A DNA stretch of 64,000 nucleotides from Pseudomonadota bacterium. GTDB lineage: Bacteria; Myxococcota_A; UBA9160; SZUA-336. The translations under genes were made by a program, and so were the position numbers. The stretch is from NCBI GenBank assembly GCA_003247575.1, contig QJZC01000049.1:1-64000 (forward strand), read 5' to 3'. The notes beneath the pieces are model-generated. The model had not been told where the DNA came from, did not search any database, and saw nothing but the letters and a program-made list of their open reading frames with translations. Positions 9,460-17,446 of the stretch are shown here, in pieces; the first letter of the stretch is position 1; each line of letters begins with the position of its first letter.

Positions 9460-11982
9460 TCAGTCCATCCAGTGGACCTGCGGATGCTCGATGGGACCGA
9501 GGCTGTCGGGATGCGAGGCCACCACACGCGGGGTGTAGAAGTGGGCTGGCCGATCCGCAGCGATTTGCGCACGGTAGATGTAGCGGGAGATTTCACCGGG
9601 AACGGCTCCCGAACACGCCATCTCCACGATCTGCCCGTCCGGCACCTCGCTGTAGAGCTGCACCCGTACCCAGTGCGGCTCGACCTCTCCCAGATCGATC
9701 TCGACCTCGTAGAGGTGCAGCCCCGCCCGCTCCGAGACCTGCAACGAATGAAACCGCAGGCCGGGCCAGGCACGCTCCAGCCGGTCACTGTACGAGCTCA
9801 GCGCGAGGACTCGGTCTGGCCCGAGTTCGGCGCGTGACCGCACTGCACGAGCCGCTGGCACGTATGCATCCTGGACATATTCGCGAAGCATTCGCGCCGC
9901 CGAAAAGCGCGGAGTAAGCTCGTCCATGCTGGCTCGAACCCTCTCCACCCACGCTGCCGGAACGCCATTCGAGCCGCGAGCATAGAACTCGGGCACGATC
10001 TCGCGCTCCAAGGTCGCATACAGCTGCTCCGCGTCCTCGGCATCTCCCTCGGGGCCCTTGAGGTCGCGCCCTCCGAGCGCCCATCCCACGCCTGGCTGAT
10101 AAGCCTCGTCCCACCAGCCATCCAGGGTCGAGAAGTGCAGCCCACCGTTGACGAGCATCTTCATCCCACTCGTCCCACAGGCTTCCGCAGGCCGACGAGG
10201 ATGATTCAGCCAGACATCCACACCCCCAGCGAGATGCTGCGCGAGTACCAGATCGTAGTCCTCCAAGAAAACGGCACGATCCGCGATGTCACTCCTCTGC
10301 GTGAAGTGGACAACGGCGCGAACCATCTGCTTTCCGTGCAAGTCGTTCGGGTGCGCCTTGCCGGCGATGATCAGCTGAACGGGGCAGTCCGAGCCCCGGA
10401 GAATTCGGGCCAATCGCTCGACGTCCCTTAGCAGCAGATTGGGGCGCTTGTATTCGGTAAACCGACGCGCGAAACCCAAGGTCAAGATTTCCGGATCCAA
10501 CACATTCCGAGCTCTCTCGAGCTCCTCGGGCCCCGCTCCCCTCTCTGCCAGCTGCCGAGAAAATCGCCGGCGAACGTACTGCACGAGATCCGCGCGCGCT
10601 TCGGCGCGGAACTTCCACAGCTCGACATCCGACAGACGCCGCGAGCGGTTGGAGGCTTCGTCTACGTCGTGCACCCAGCTGCGCACTCCCTCTCCAGCCG
10701 CGCCCCAGATCCGATTGGCCGAGCTGGAGTCCCACTCGCCCACGTGAACCCCATTCGTGACGTACCCAACGGGAACCTCCCGCAGCGGAAGTCGAGGGAA
10801 CAACGGACTGAACAAGCGGCGGCTGGTCTCGCCGTGGAGCCGGCTCACACCGTTGACCAGCGAGCACCCCCGCATCGCAAGGTAGGCCATGTGAAAGGAC
10901 TCGCCCGAGCTTTCTGGATTTCGGCGCCCGAGGCGCAACAGCTGATCTGCGGAGAGACCCACCGACCGAAACAGCGGCTCCACCAGGGAAAGCACCAGCG
11001 CTGGATCAAAGCTATCAAAGGCCGCCTCGACCGGCGTGTGTGTCGTGAAGACGTTCCCCGCCCGCGTCGCCCGCAGCCCGATCTGAAACGGAACACCATG
11101 CGTATGCGCATAGCTAGCGGCACGCGCGAGAACGACGAAGGCCGGGTGCCCCTCGTTCAGGTGACAGACCTGCGCATCGACACCAAGCTTCTCGAGTAGC
11201 TGCCAGCCGCCCACACCGAGCAGAATCTCCTGGAGGATACGGCGCTCGGGTCCGGCGTCGTACAGGTTCGCGGTGATCGCGCGGTCGCCGGGGGTGTTGC
11301 GAGGATCGTTCGTGTCGAGCAGGAACAGGCGCACCTGCCCAACGCGCACCTCCCAGGTGCGCGCCAGCAAGGTGCGCCCAGGCAGATCGAGACGCACTCG
11401 AACCCAGCGGCCGTCGGGACCGCGCAGGGGCTGAATCGGCATGCTGCTCGGATCGTTGAAGGGAAACGCCTCGAGCTGATCGCCACTCGGAGCCAGGACC
11501 TGACAGAAGTAGCCCTGCTGATAGAGCAGCCCCACACCGACCAGCGGAACCCCCAGATCGCTCGCACTACGCAGATGGTCCCCGGCAAGGAACCCGAGCC
11601 CGCCCGAGTAGATCGGAAGTGACTCGCTCAGTCCAAACTCCATACTGAAGTAGGCCACGCCACGGAGCATCGCATGAGTGGAATCACTTCCGAACCAACG
11701 CGCCCCATAGCTCTCACTCTCCCGTCGAGCCAGGCAACGTTCCAGATCTGACAAAAACTCGCGGTCGCGCGAGAGCGCATCCAGTTTCTCGCTGTGAGCG
11801 TTCAGGAGAATCAGGTAGGGGTTCTCGGTGCGCTCCCAGGTCTCGAGATCGATCGAGCGCCACAAACCTACCGCCGTTCGGCTCGCTGTAAATCGCAAGT
11901 CCAGCGCTAGATCGATCAATGGGCGTAGCCGTTCGGGCAGCCGGTTCGCCAGCAGGTCATGAATCATCCGCGTATATCCCAA
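9460..11982 (-). CDS. glgP: Alpha-glucan (glycogen) phosphorylase
   Basis: An 840-residue phosphorylase releasing glucose-1-phosphate from alpha-1,4-glucans. Residues about 12-95 match the DUF3417 N-terminal region of the short bacterial alpha-glucan phosphorylases. They are followed by AYFSMEFGLSESLPIYSGGLGFLAGDHL, then CHLNEGHPAFVVLARA. The pyridoxal-phosphate site is EACGTSGMKMLVNGG with the Lys after GM. The C-terminal roughly 100 residues form an extra beta-rich region. The start is ambiguous: a TTG at 11982 with GAGAG upstream, or an ATG at 11967. It lies 82 bases downstream of the ferredoxin-NADP reductase on the same strand, the end of the pyk-apbE-rnf-nifJ run, which suggests that glycogen breakdown is expressed together with PFOR/Rnf. 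Confidence 0.93.
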   Translation of the reverse strand: MGYTRMIHDLLANRLPERLRPLIDLALDLRFTASRTAVGLWRSIDLETWERTENPYLILLNAHSEKLDALSRDREFLSDLERCLARRESESYGARWFGSDSTHAMLRGVAYFSMEFGLSESLPIYSGGLGFLAGDHLRSASDLGVPLVGVGLLYQQGYFCQVLAPSGDQLEAFPFNDPSSMPIQPLRGPDGRWVRVRLDLPGRTLLARTWEVRVGQVRLFLLDTNDPRNTPGDRAITANLYDAGPERRILQEILLGVGGWQLLEKLGVDAQVCHLNEGHPAFVVLARAASYAHTHGVPFQIGLRATRAGNVFTTHTPVEAAFDSFDPALVLSLVEPLFRSVGLSADQLLRLGRRNPESSGESFHMAYLAMRGCSLVNGVSRLHGETSRRLFSPLFPRLPLREVPVGYVTNGVHVGEWDSSSANRIWGAAGEGVRSWVHDVDEASNRSRRLSDVELWKFRAEARADLVQYVRRRFSRQLAERGAGPEELERARNVLDPEILTLGFARRFTEYKRPNLLLRDVERLARILRGSDCPVQLIIAGKAHPNDLHGKQMVRAVVHFTQRSDIADRAVFLEDYDLVLAQHLAGGVDVWLNHPRRPAEACGTSGMKMLVNGGLHFSTLDGWWDEAYQPGVGWALGGRDLKGPEGDAEDAEQLYATLEREIVPEFYARGSNGVPAAWVERVRASMDELTPRFSAARMLREYVQDAYVPAARAVRSRAELGPDRVLALSSYSDRLERAWPGLRFHSLQVSERAGLHLYEVEIDLGEVEPHWVRVQLYSEVPDGQIVEMACSGAVPGEISRYIYRAQIAADRPAHFYTPRVVASHPDSLGPIEHPQVHWMD

Positions 11983-12064
11983 ATCTGTCTCTCTGCATGA
12001 AACGACCGCTTTCGGCCGGCTCTTCGCCTCAGTCTCAGCCCCTGGTCCGATCGCAGCTCGCGGG

Positions 12065-12940
12065 TCAGTACACCAGCTCCATCCATCGGTGGCCAGCCTG
12101 GAGCTCGGCCTTTCGCCGTGCCCACGCGGCCTCGGAACCCGCGATGCGCGCGAAGACCCGATCGAGCTCGCTCAACATCTTCTCGAGCCCCGCGATGTAG
12201 ACGTACGTCTTGGGTGACCCGAGCATCTCCCAGAGCTCCGCACCATGTTCTTCGAGCGTCGAGCCCCAATCGACTCCTTCGTGCCAGCCAGGCCGCGTCG
12301 CTAGGGCCTTGAACGCTCGAAAGGTATCGAGATCGTAGTACTGCGAAAAGTCGTCCCTCAGATCGTTCATGTACATCATCTCGAGCCCGGTCCGCGCACC
12401 ATAGAACATCCAGATGCGACCCTTCCAGTCGGGCACATCCTCGAAGACATGGCGCACGAATGCTCGAAACGGTGCGATGCCTGTGCCACTTCCGATCAGT
12501 ACGAGATCCGCCGATCGCTCCTCCGGAACCTCGAAGGGGATCGGAAATGGCCCGCGCATCTCGACCGCATCACCTGGGCTCAGATTGCACAGGAAGTTGG
12601 ATGCCACACCGGGATAGCGCTCGCCACTGTACTCATCGATGTAGCTGCACCTGCGCACACATAGCTTGATGCGCGCAGCGCCGCCTCCTTGGGCCCCATC
12701 GGCGACGTCAGCAATCGTATACAGCCGAACGTGTGCAGCATTTCCGAACTCGCGACTCCCCGGCGCGTGAATCGCGACGATCTGGCCCGCGCTCAGCTCG
12801 GGCACGCCCGACTGGACATCGAAGCTGAGCTCGCGAACCTCATCCACGATCGAGCTCGGCGTGAGTAGGCTGTTCTCGACCAAGGTCGCCCGTAGATCCT
12901 CCCCACCTTCCATGCGACCCACACGCTGTACTGGATCCAT
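12065..12940 (-). CDS. Plant-type ferredoxin-NADP(H) reductase
   Basis: A 291-residue flavoprotein exchanging electrons between ferredoxin or flavodoxin and NADP(H). The FAD-binding motif RLYTIA is near residue 75, followed by KLCVRR and the SNFLCNLSPGDAVEMRGP segment typical of the plant/BoxA-type FNR branch. The NADP-binding motif is GSGTGIAPFRAFVRH, and the C-terminus WMELVY ends in an aromatic residue that normally stacks on the flavin. The ATG at 12940 has GAGGAG upstream and overlaps the stop of the small membrane gene by one base (TGATG), so translation is probably coupled. In this cluster it would let the PFOR/Rnf ferredoxin pool equilibrate with NADPH. Cofactor preference is inferred from the family. 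Confidence 0.9.
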   Translation of the reverse strand: MDPVQRVGRMEGGEDLRATLVENSLLTPSSIVDEVRELSFDVQSGVPELSAGQIVAIHAPGSREFGNAAHVRLYTIADVADGAQGGGAARIKLCVRRCSYIDEYSGERYPGVASNFLCNLSPGDAVEMRGPFPIPFEVPEERSADLVLIGSGTGIAPFRAFVRHVFEDVPDWKGRIWMFYGARTGLEMMYMNDLRDDFSQYYDLDTFRAFKALATRPGWHEGVDWGSTLEEHGAELWEMLGSPKTYVYIAGLEKMLSELDRVFARIAGSEAAWARRKAELQAGHRWMELVY

Positions 12941-13158
12941 CAATGTTTCTCCTCGTTCATGCTTCCCGGTGACTCGGAGCTCCGAAGTAAACAGTGCGGA
13001 AGAACACAGCTCGAGTCACAGTGCGAGATCTCCTCGCCGACTGAGCGGTCTCGGTTGGAACCCGAATCGGATGCACCCATCCGCAGGACGAAGAGCCATG
13101 CGCTCGCAACGGCGGTCGTGACGACGAGCCCCAAGGCGTAGTGTTCGATTCCACTCAT
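12940..13158 (-). CDS. Small membrane protein in the rnf operon
   Basis: A 72-residue protein with one strong N-terminal TM helix (ALGLVVTTAVASAWLFVL), then a polar tail with three cysteines (HCDSSCVLPHC). The ATG at 13158 lies 7 bases after the rnfA stop and has a weak AGGGTGG upstream. Its stop overlaps the start of the FNR gene. The tight packing on both sides supports it being a real gene. I recognise no family. It could be an accessory Rnf subunit or a membrane tether for the soluble FNR, both guesses from position. Confidence 0.6.
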   Translation of the reverse strand: MSGIEHYALGLVVTTAVASAWLFVLRMGASDSGSNRDRSVGEEISHCDSSCVLPHCLLRSSESPGSMNEEKH

Positions 13159-13165
13159 CACCACC

Positions 13166-13747
13166 CTAAGCCCCCATGCCCGAGAAGCCCATGAACCCGA
13201 GCGACAGGATACCTGCCAGAATCAGAGCCAGGGCCGTTCCACGCGCCACATCCGGTACCTCCTCGAGCTCTAGACGCTCTCTCAAACCCGCCATGAGAAC
13301 GAGCACGAGCGTGAAGCCCAGCCCAGCACCGATCGCATACACCAGGCACTGAAGGAGACCGTAGCCCTTGTTGGTCTGGAACAATGCCACTGCAAGGATC
13401 GCACAGTTCGTCGTCATCAGCGGAAGGAAGACTCCCAGACTTCGGAACAGAGCTGGACTCACCTTCTTCACGAACATCTCGACGAGCTGAACCGCAGAAG
13501 CGATGACCACCACGAACGTGATGAGCTTGAGATAGGGCGCGTCGAGCCAGAGCAGAACTCGCTGAATCCCGTAGGCCGATGTCGAGCTCACGATCATGAC
13601 GAAGCATACGGCCAACCCCATGCGCAGCGCGGTATCCCGCCTAGTCGATACTCCCAGGAACGGGCAGATCCCCAGAAAATACGCGAGGACGAAGTTGTTG
13701 ATCAGGCTCGAGCTCAAGAAGATGCTGGCCAGAGACTCCTGGTTCAT
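13166..13747 (-). CDS. rnfA: Rnf complex subunit A
   Basis: A 193-residue integral membrane protein with about six TM helices. Conserved features include INNFVLAYFLGICPFLGVS near the N-terminus, SAVQLVEMFVKK, and LPLMTTNCAILAVALF, which carry the conserved Cys residues of the RnfA/NqrE fold that bind the intramembrane Fe-S cluster. It is an inner-membrane subunit of the ion-translocating ferredoxin:NAD oxidoreductase. The ATG at 13747 overlaps the rnfE stop by four bases (ATGA), which decides the start over an upstream in-frame alternative. Confidence 0.96.
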   Translation of the reverse strand: MNQESLASIFLSSSLINNFVLAYFLGICPFLGVSTRRDTALRMGLAVCFVMIVSSTSAYGIQRVLLWLDAPYLKLITFVVVIASAVQLVEMFVKKVSPALFRSLGVFLPLMTTNCAILAVALFQTNKGYGLLQCLVYAIGAGLGFTLVLVLMAGLRERLELEEVPDVARGTALALILAGILSLGFMGFSGMGA

Positions 13748-14397
13748 TGGGCACGCCCCTCCAGAGGCTGCAGCCTCGGGCGTTGACGTTCCTTCCAGGC
13801 TGCGAAGACGAGTAGCCACGCTGCCAGCGCAAAGAATCCACCGCTAGGCAGCAGCATGATCACCCAAGGCTGAAAGTTTGGCCCGAAGAGCGAGATTCCG
13901 AACAAGCTGCCGCTCCCGGCCACCTCCCGGACCGCCCCGATCATGAACAGCGCGAGGGTGAACCCGAGCCCCATACTGGCCCCGTCGATCGCGGCTGCGG
14001 ACATCGTGCTCTTCGATGCAAACGACTCCGCTCTCCCCAAGATCAGGCAGTTGACGACGATCAGCGAGATGAAGGCCCCGAGCGCACGGTGCAGATCGAG
14101 ACTGATCGCCTGGATCGCGTAGTCGATGCAGGTGACGAAGGTCGCGATGACGAGGATGTAGCAGGCGATACGAACCTGTCGCGGGATCAGCGAGCGGATA
14201 CACGCCACCACGGTATTCGACAGAACCAGCACCGCGCAGGTCGCGAGCCCCATCGCCAAGGCGTTTCGCGCGGAGTTCGAGACCGCGAGGGCGGGACACA
14301 TTCCGAGCACCTGAACGAAGACGGGATTCTCCCTCCAGAGCCCCGCTTCCCACATGGAGCCTGTGGCCTCCGAGCTCGCGCTGTCCAGCTGGCTCAC
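13744..14397 (-). CDS. rnfE: Rnf complex subunit E
   Basis: A 217-residue membrane subunit paralogous to RnfA. ENPVFVQVLGMCPALAVSNSARNALAMGLAT and LIVVNCLILGRAESFASK are hallmark RnfE/NqrD segments, with the paired conserved Cys residues (GMCPALAVS and VVNCLILGRAE) that coordinate the membrane Fe-S cluster together with RnfA. About six TM helices are visible. It lies 3 bases after rnfG and overlaps rnfA by four bases. Confidence 0.96.
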   Translation of the reverse strand: MSQLDSASSEATGSMWEAGLWRENPVFVQVLGMCPALAVSNSARNALAMGLATCAVLVLSNTVVACIRSLIPRQVRIACYILVIATFVTCIDYAIQAISLDLHRALGAFISLIVVNCLILGRAESFASKSTMSAAAIDGASMGLGFTLALFMIGAVREVAGSGSLFGISLFGPNFQPWVIMLLPSGGFFALAAWLLVFAAWKERQRPRLQPLEGRAQ

Positions 14398-14400
14398 GCT

Positions 14401-15087
14401 CTACCCTCCCTGACGCATGGATTCCCAGTGGTCGTTCAACTTGGGAATCCAGCGGGCCGCACTCTCGCGCAGGATCGAGGCGACGGCGACCGAAGAGATC
14501 GTGGCCCCGGTGATTCCGTCGATCTCCCACGCCGACTGCTTCTCGCCACTGCGCACGGCGACGATGGGGTGGAGAAGCTCGCTACCGCTCTCGTCGAGAG
14601 TCACGTCGAGCGCGATGAAGTTCTCCTGGAAACTCGGATCCGTCGCGATCCGATCGCCCAGACCTGGCGTCTCACGACTGTCGAGGACGGCAAACCCGGT
14701 CACCGCCTGCCTCTCTCGATCGTAGGAGTAGAGGACCGAGATCAGATCCTGATATCCGAGTCCGCGGCCCTGGATGGCCACACCGAGCAGCTCCCCGTCC
14801 GCAGCATACGCAGCGTAGACGCGTTCCTCACCAGGGTTGTCTTCCGTACCGCGGGCGATCCCACCATCGGAGCTAGCAACGAAGACCTGGATCCGATCAG
14901 CGCCCGGGATGACCGTGCGCACAGCGAGGTCGAGCGCTCGGCGTCGATTCTCTGCAATCGTTGCTCGCGTCACTAGAAACGAGGTCACGATCAGACTCCC
15001 GCAGAGAACTCCGAGCCCGACCATTGCGCGATACATCTGCCAGGTCTTCACGACGGCCGTAGCGCTCGTAGCCATCGGTTCGGTCAT
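14401..15087 (-). CDS. rnfG: Rnf complex subunit G (FMN-binding)
   Basis: A 228-residue protein with one N-terminal TM helix (AMVGLGVLCGSLIVTSFLV) and a periplasmic FMN-binding domain. The motif DGITGATISS near residue 195 contains the Thr to which ApbE attaches FMN through a phosphoester. The ATG at 15087 overlaps the rnfD stop by four bases. This start is chosen over a long in-frame upstream extension, which is antisense-like and lies inside rnfD. The apbE gene of the same cluster supplies the flavin transferase. Confidence 0.94.
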   Translation of the reverse strand: MTEPMATSATAVVKTWQMYRAMVGLGVLCGSLIVTSFLVTRATIAENRRRALDLAVRTVIPGADRIQVFVASSDGGIARGTEDNPGEERVYAAYAADGELLGVAIQGRGLGYQDLISVLYSYDRERQAVTGFAVLDSRETPGLGDRIATDPSFQENFIALDVTLDESGSELLHPIVAVRSGEKQSAWEIDGITGATISSVAVASILRESAARWIPKLNDHWESMRQGG

Positions 15088-16103
15088 GCTCTCGCTCCGC
15101 CAGGCGCCCCGAAGGGACGGGGACGGATCCATTGATCGATCAGCGGGGTGGTCGCGTTCGCCAGCAGGATCGCGTACATGACGCCTTCGGGCATACCTCC
15201 GAAGGCGCGAATACTCACCACGAGCACGCCAATGAGAGCGCCATAGAGCCAGCATCCGCGTGAAGTCATGGGTGAACCGACCAGGTCCGTTGCCATGAAG
15301 AGGGAACCCAGCATCAGCCCCCCGGAGAACAGCATGAAGACTGGCGATGCATACGACTGTGGGTCCGCCCACCGAAGTAGACCACTGACCAACGCCACGC
15401 TGATCCCAATCGACACAGGCACACGCCAGCTCATCACGTTGCGCGCAATGAGATAGAGGCCACCCAGCAGCAGCAGCGCGCTGCTCGTCTCACCGAGCGA
15501 TCCCGACGTGAGCCCGAGGAGCAGGTCCATCGAATCGGTCGTCTCTGCGTCGAACTTCCAAGCTGCGAGTGGAGTCGCCGATGTACGAGCGTCGTAGACT
15601 GGCCGTAGAAACGGCAGCGCCAAGGTCGACTCGGGAACCGAGCTGAAGCGCCCAACCGAAAACGACGGCAGCCAATTCGTCATCGCTGAGGGGAACGCGG
15701 CCTGCAAGAATGCGCGCCCTACCAAGGCAGGATTGAATGGGTTGCAGCCCAGCCCCCCGAAGATGGCTTTCCCGAGCCAGATCGAGACCACGCCACCGAC
15801 AGCGACCATCCAGAGGGGCAGCCCCGGTGGCAGGGTGAGCGCGTACAAGACAGCCGTCACGAGCGCAGATCCATCCCTTAGGGTCCGGCCCGAAGAGCCC
15901 GACCAGAGGGCCTCCATCGCCAGACAAGCGATCACACTCACGCCGATCACGAGCATCGCGGCCGCACCGAACGCACAGGCAGCGAACACCAATGCGGGAG
16001 ATAGGGCGATCAGGACTTGCAGCATGATCCAGTCGACTCGAGACCCGCGCACCAGGTGCGGCGACGTGCGGATCGCGAGTATGGGAGACGACGGACCACT
16101 CAT
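15084..16103 (-). CDS. rnfD: Rnf complex subunit D (FMN-binding, membrane)
   Basis: A 339-residue polytopic subunit. The conserved GGLGCNPFNPALVGRAFLQAAFP segment and the SATPLAAWK motif near residue 170, whose Thr carries covalent FMN, are diagnostic of RnfD/NqrB. The C-terminal half contains LFMATDLVGSPMTSRG and GGMPEGVMYAILLANATTPLID, also family hallmarks. The ATG at 16103 overlaps the rnfC stop by four bases (ATGA). The Rnf complex couples ferredoxin:NAD electron transfer to Na+ or H+ translocation through this and neighbouring subunits. Confidence 0.95.
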   Translation of the reverse strand: MSGPSSPILAIRTSPHLVRGSRVDWIMLQVLIALSPALVFAACAFGAAAMLVIGVSVIACLAMEALWSGSSGRTLRDGSALVTAVLYALTLPPGLPLWMVAVGGVVSIWLGKAIFGGLGCNPFNPALVGRAFLQAAFPSAMTNWLPSFSVGRFSSVPESTLALPFLRPVYDARTSATPLAAWKFDAETTDSMDLLLGLTSGSLGETSSALLLLGGLYLIARNVMSWRVPVSIGISVALVSGLLRWADPQSYASPVFMLFSGGLMLGSLFMATDLVGSPMTSRGCWLYGALIGVLVVSIRAFGGMPEGVMYAILLANATTPLIDQWIRPRPFGAPGGARA

Positions 16104-17440
16104 GCGCTCAGTCCTCGACGGATGCCGGCCTTGGCGATGCGGAAGTGCTGGACCAACGGGATGTGTGAAGGACACACATAGGCACAGCACCCGCACTCGA
16201 AACAGTCCATCAAGTGATATCGATCGACCATGGTCGAATAGTCGCCATGACGAGAAAGACGCATCAGCGTAGCCGGATCGAGATACATCGGACACGCCGC
16301 GAGGCACTGACCACAGCGAATGCAGGGGTAGACCCTGGACTCTTCGGAGTCTCCCTGCTCGCGCGCATAGACGATCACACCCGAGATTCCCTTCGTGAGC
16401 GGAATCTCCAGGCTCGATGCTGCGACGCCCATCATCGGCCCGCCGAGAAAGACCTCGTCCACGTCTCCGCTCACTCCCACCTGTTCCAGCAGGAAGCGCA
16501 ACGGTGTACCGATCGGAATGCGGTAGTTTCCCTTGCGCTCCACTCCAGGACCGCCAAGCGTCACCACTCGCTCGATGATCCCCCTTCCATGCGGCAGCAG
16601 GCGGCCGATCTCTGCTGCAGTCGCAACGTTCACGACCAACGCACCGACCGCAGAGGGCAAGCCTCCCGAGGGAACCTCGCGGCCGAGCAGAGAACGGATC
16701 AGCAGCTTCTCCGCACCCTGCGGATACTTCACCTCGAGCTCGACCAGCTCGAGCGCCAGGTCGTCCGGCTTGTGTCTGCGCAAATGCTGGGACGCGTCTG
16801 CCTTGTTCTTCTCCACGGCGAGGATCGCGCGCGAGGCTTCGATGGCACGCAGTAGGTATCGAATCCCCAAGAAGAGATCCGGCGCCTGCTCGAGCATCAC
16901 ACGATGATCCGTCGTCAGATAGGGCTCGCACTCGGCACCGTTGAGGATCAAGGTATCGACCTTTGTACCTTCCGGAATGCGCAGCTTGGCGTGCGTGGGG
17001 AAAGCGGCCCCACCCAGCCCGACGATACCAGCAGCCTGGATGGCATTACGAACATCCTCCGGCGTAGCGCTCTCGAGTGAGCACGCCACGCCCGGAATCA
17101 CTTCTTGCGTATCCCCAGGTCGAGTCTCCAAGTAGATGGCGGGCAACATCCTTCCGGTGATGCTCGGCGCGGGGCGGATGCTCCGCACCGTACCCGAAAC
17201 TGGGGCATGCACCGCGACGGACATGAAGCCGTCCGGCCTCGCGAGGATCTCTCCGCGCGCAACGCGCTGTCCCTCTCGCACCTCAGGAATCGCCGGCGCA
17301 CCGAGATGCTGGAGCAATGGAACCACCAGCTCGGACGCGAACGGGAACGAGCGAATCGGCAGATCTCTCGTCTCTTCCTTGTGTTCCGGCGGGTGAACCC
17401 CGTGACCGAAGCTTCTGGATGCAAGCCAGGGCATGCCCAT
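16100..17440 (-). CDS. rnfC: Rnf complex subunit C (NADH-binding, 2x[4Fe-4S])
   Basis: A 446-residue cytoplasmic subunit that binds FMN and NAD(H). Order of features: RnfC N-terminal barrel-sandwich (AVHAPVSGTVRSI), the Rossmann-like NADH/FMN domain (GIVGLGGAAFPTHAKL, LILNGAECEPYLTTDHRVMLE), SLBB region, then two ferredoxin motifs CIRCGQCLAACP and CFECGCCAYVCP. Length and layout match the family. It follows nifJ by 6 bases, so PFOR and RnfC are made from the same message, an arrangement unlike the usual uninterrupted rnf order. Confidence 0.95.
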   Translation of the reverse strand: MGMPWLASRSFGHGVHPPEHKEETRDLPIRSFPFASELVVPLLQHLGAPAIPEVREGQRVARGEILARPDGFMSVAVHAPVSGTVRSIRPAPSITGRMLPAIYLETRPGDTQEVIPGVACSLESATPEDVRNAIQAAGIVGLGGAAFPTHAKLRIPEGTKVDTLILNGAECEPYLTTDHRVMLEQAPDLFLGIRYLLRAIEASRAILAVEKNKADASQHLRRHKPDDLALELVELEVKYPQGAEKLLIRSLLGREVPSGGLPSAVGALVVNVATAAEIGRLLPHGRGIIERVVTLGGPGVERKGNYRIPIGTPLRFLLEQVGVSGDVDEVFLGGPMMGVAASSLEIPLTKGISGVIVYAREQGDSEESRVYPCIRCGQCLAACPMYLDPATLMRLSRHGDYSTMVDRYHLMDCFECGCCAYVCPSHIPLVQHFRIAKAGIRRGLSA

Positions 17441-17446
17441 GAATAC

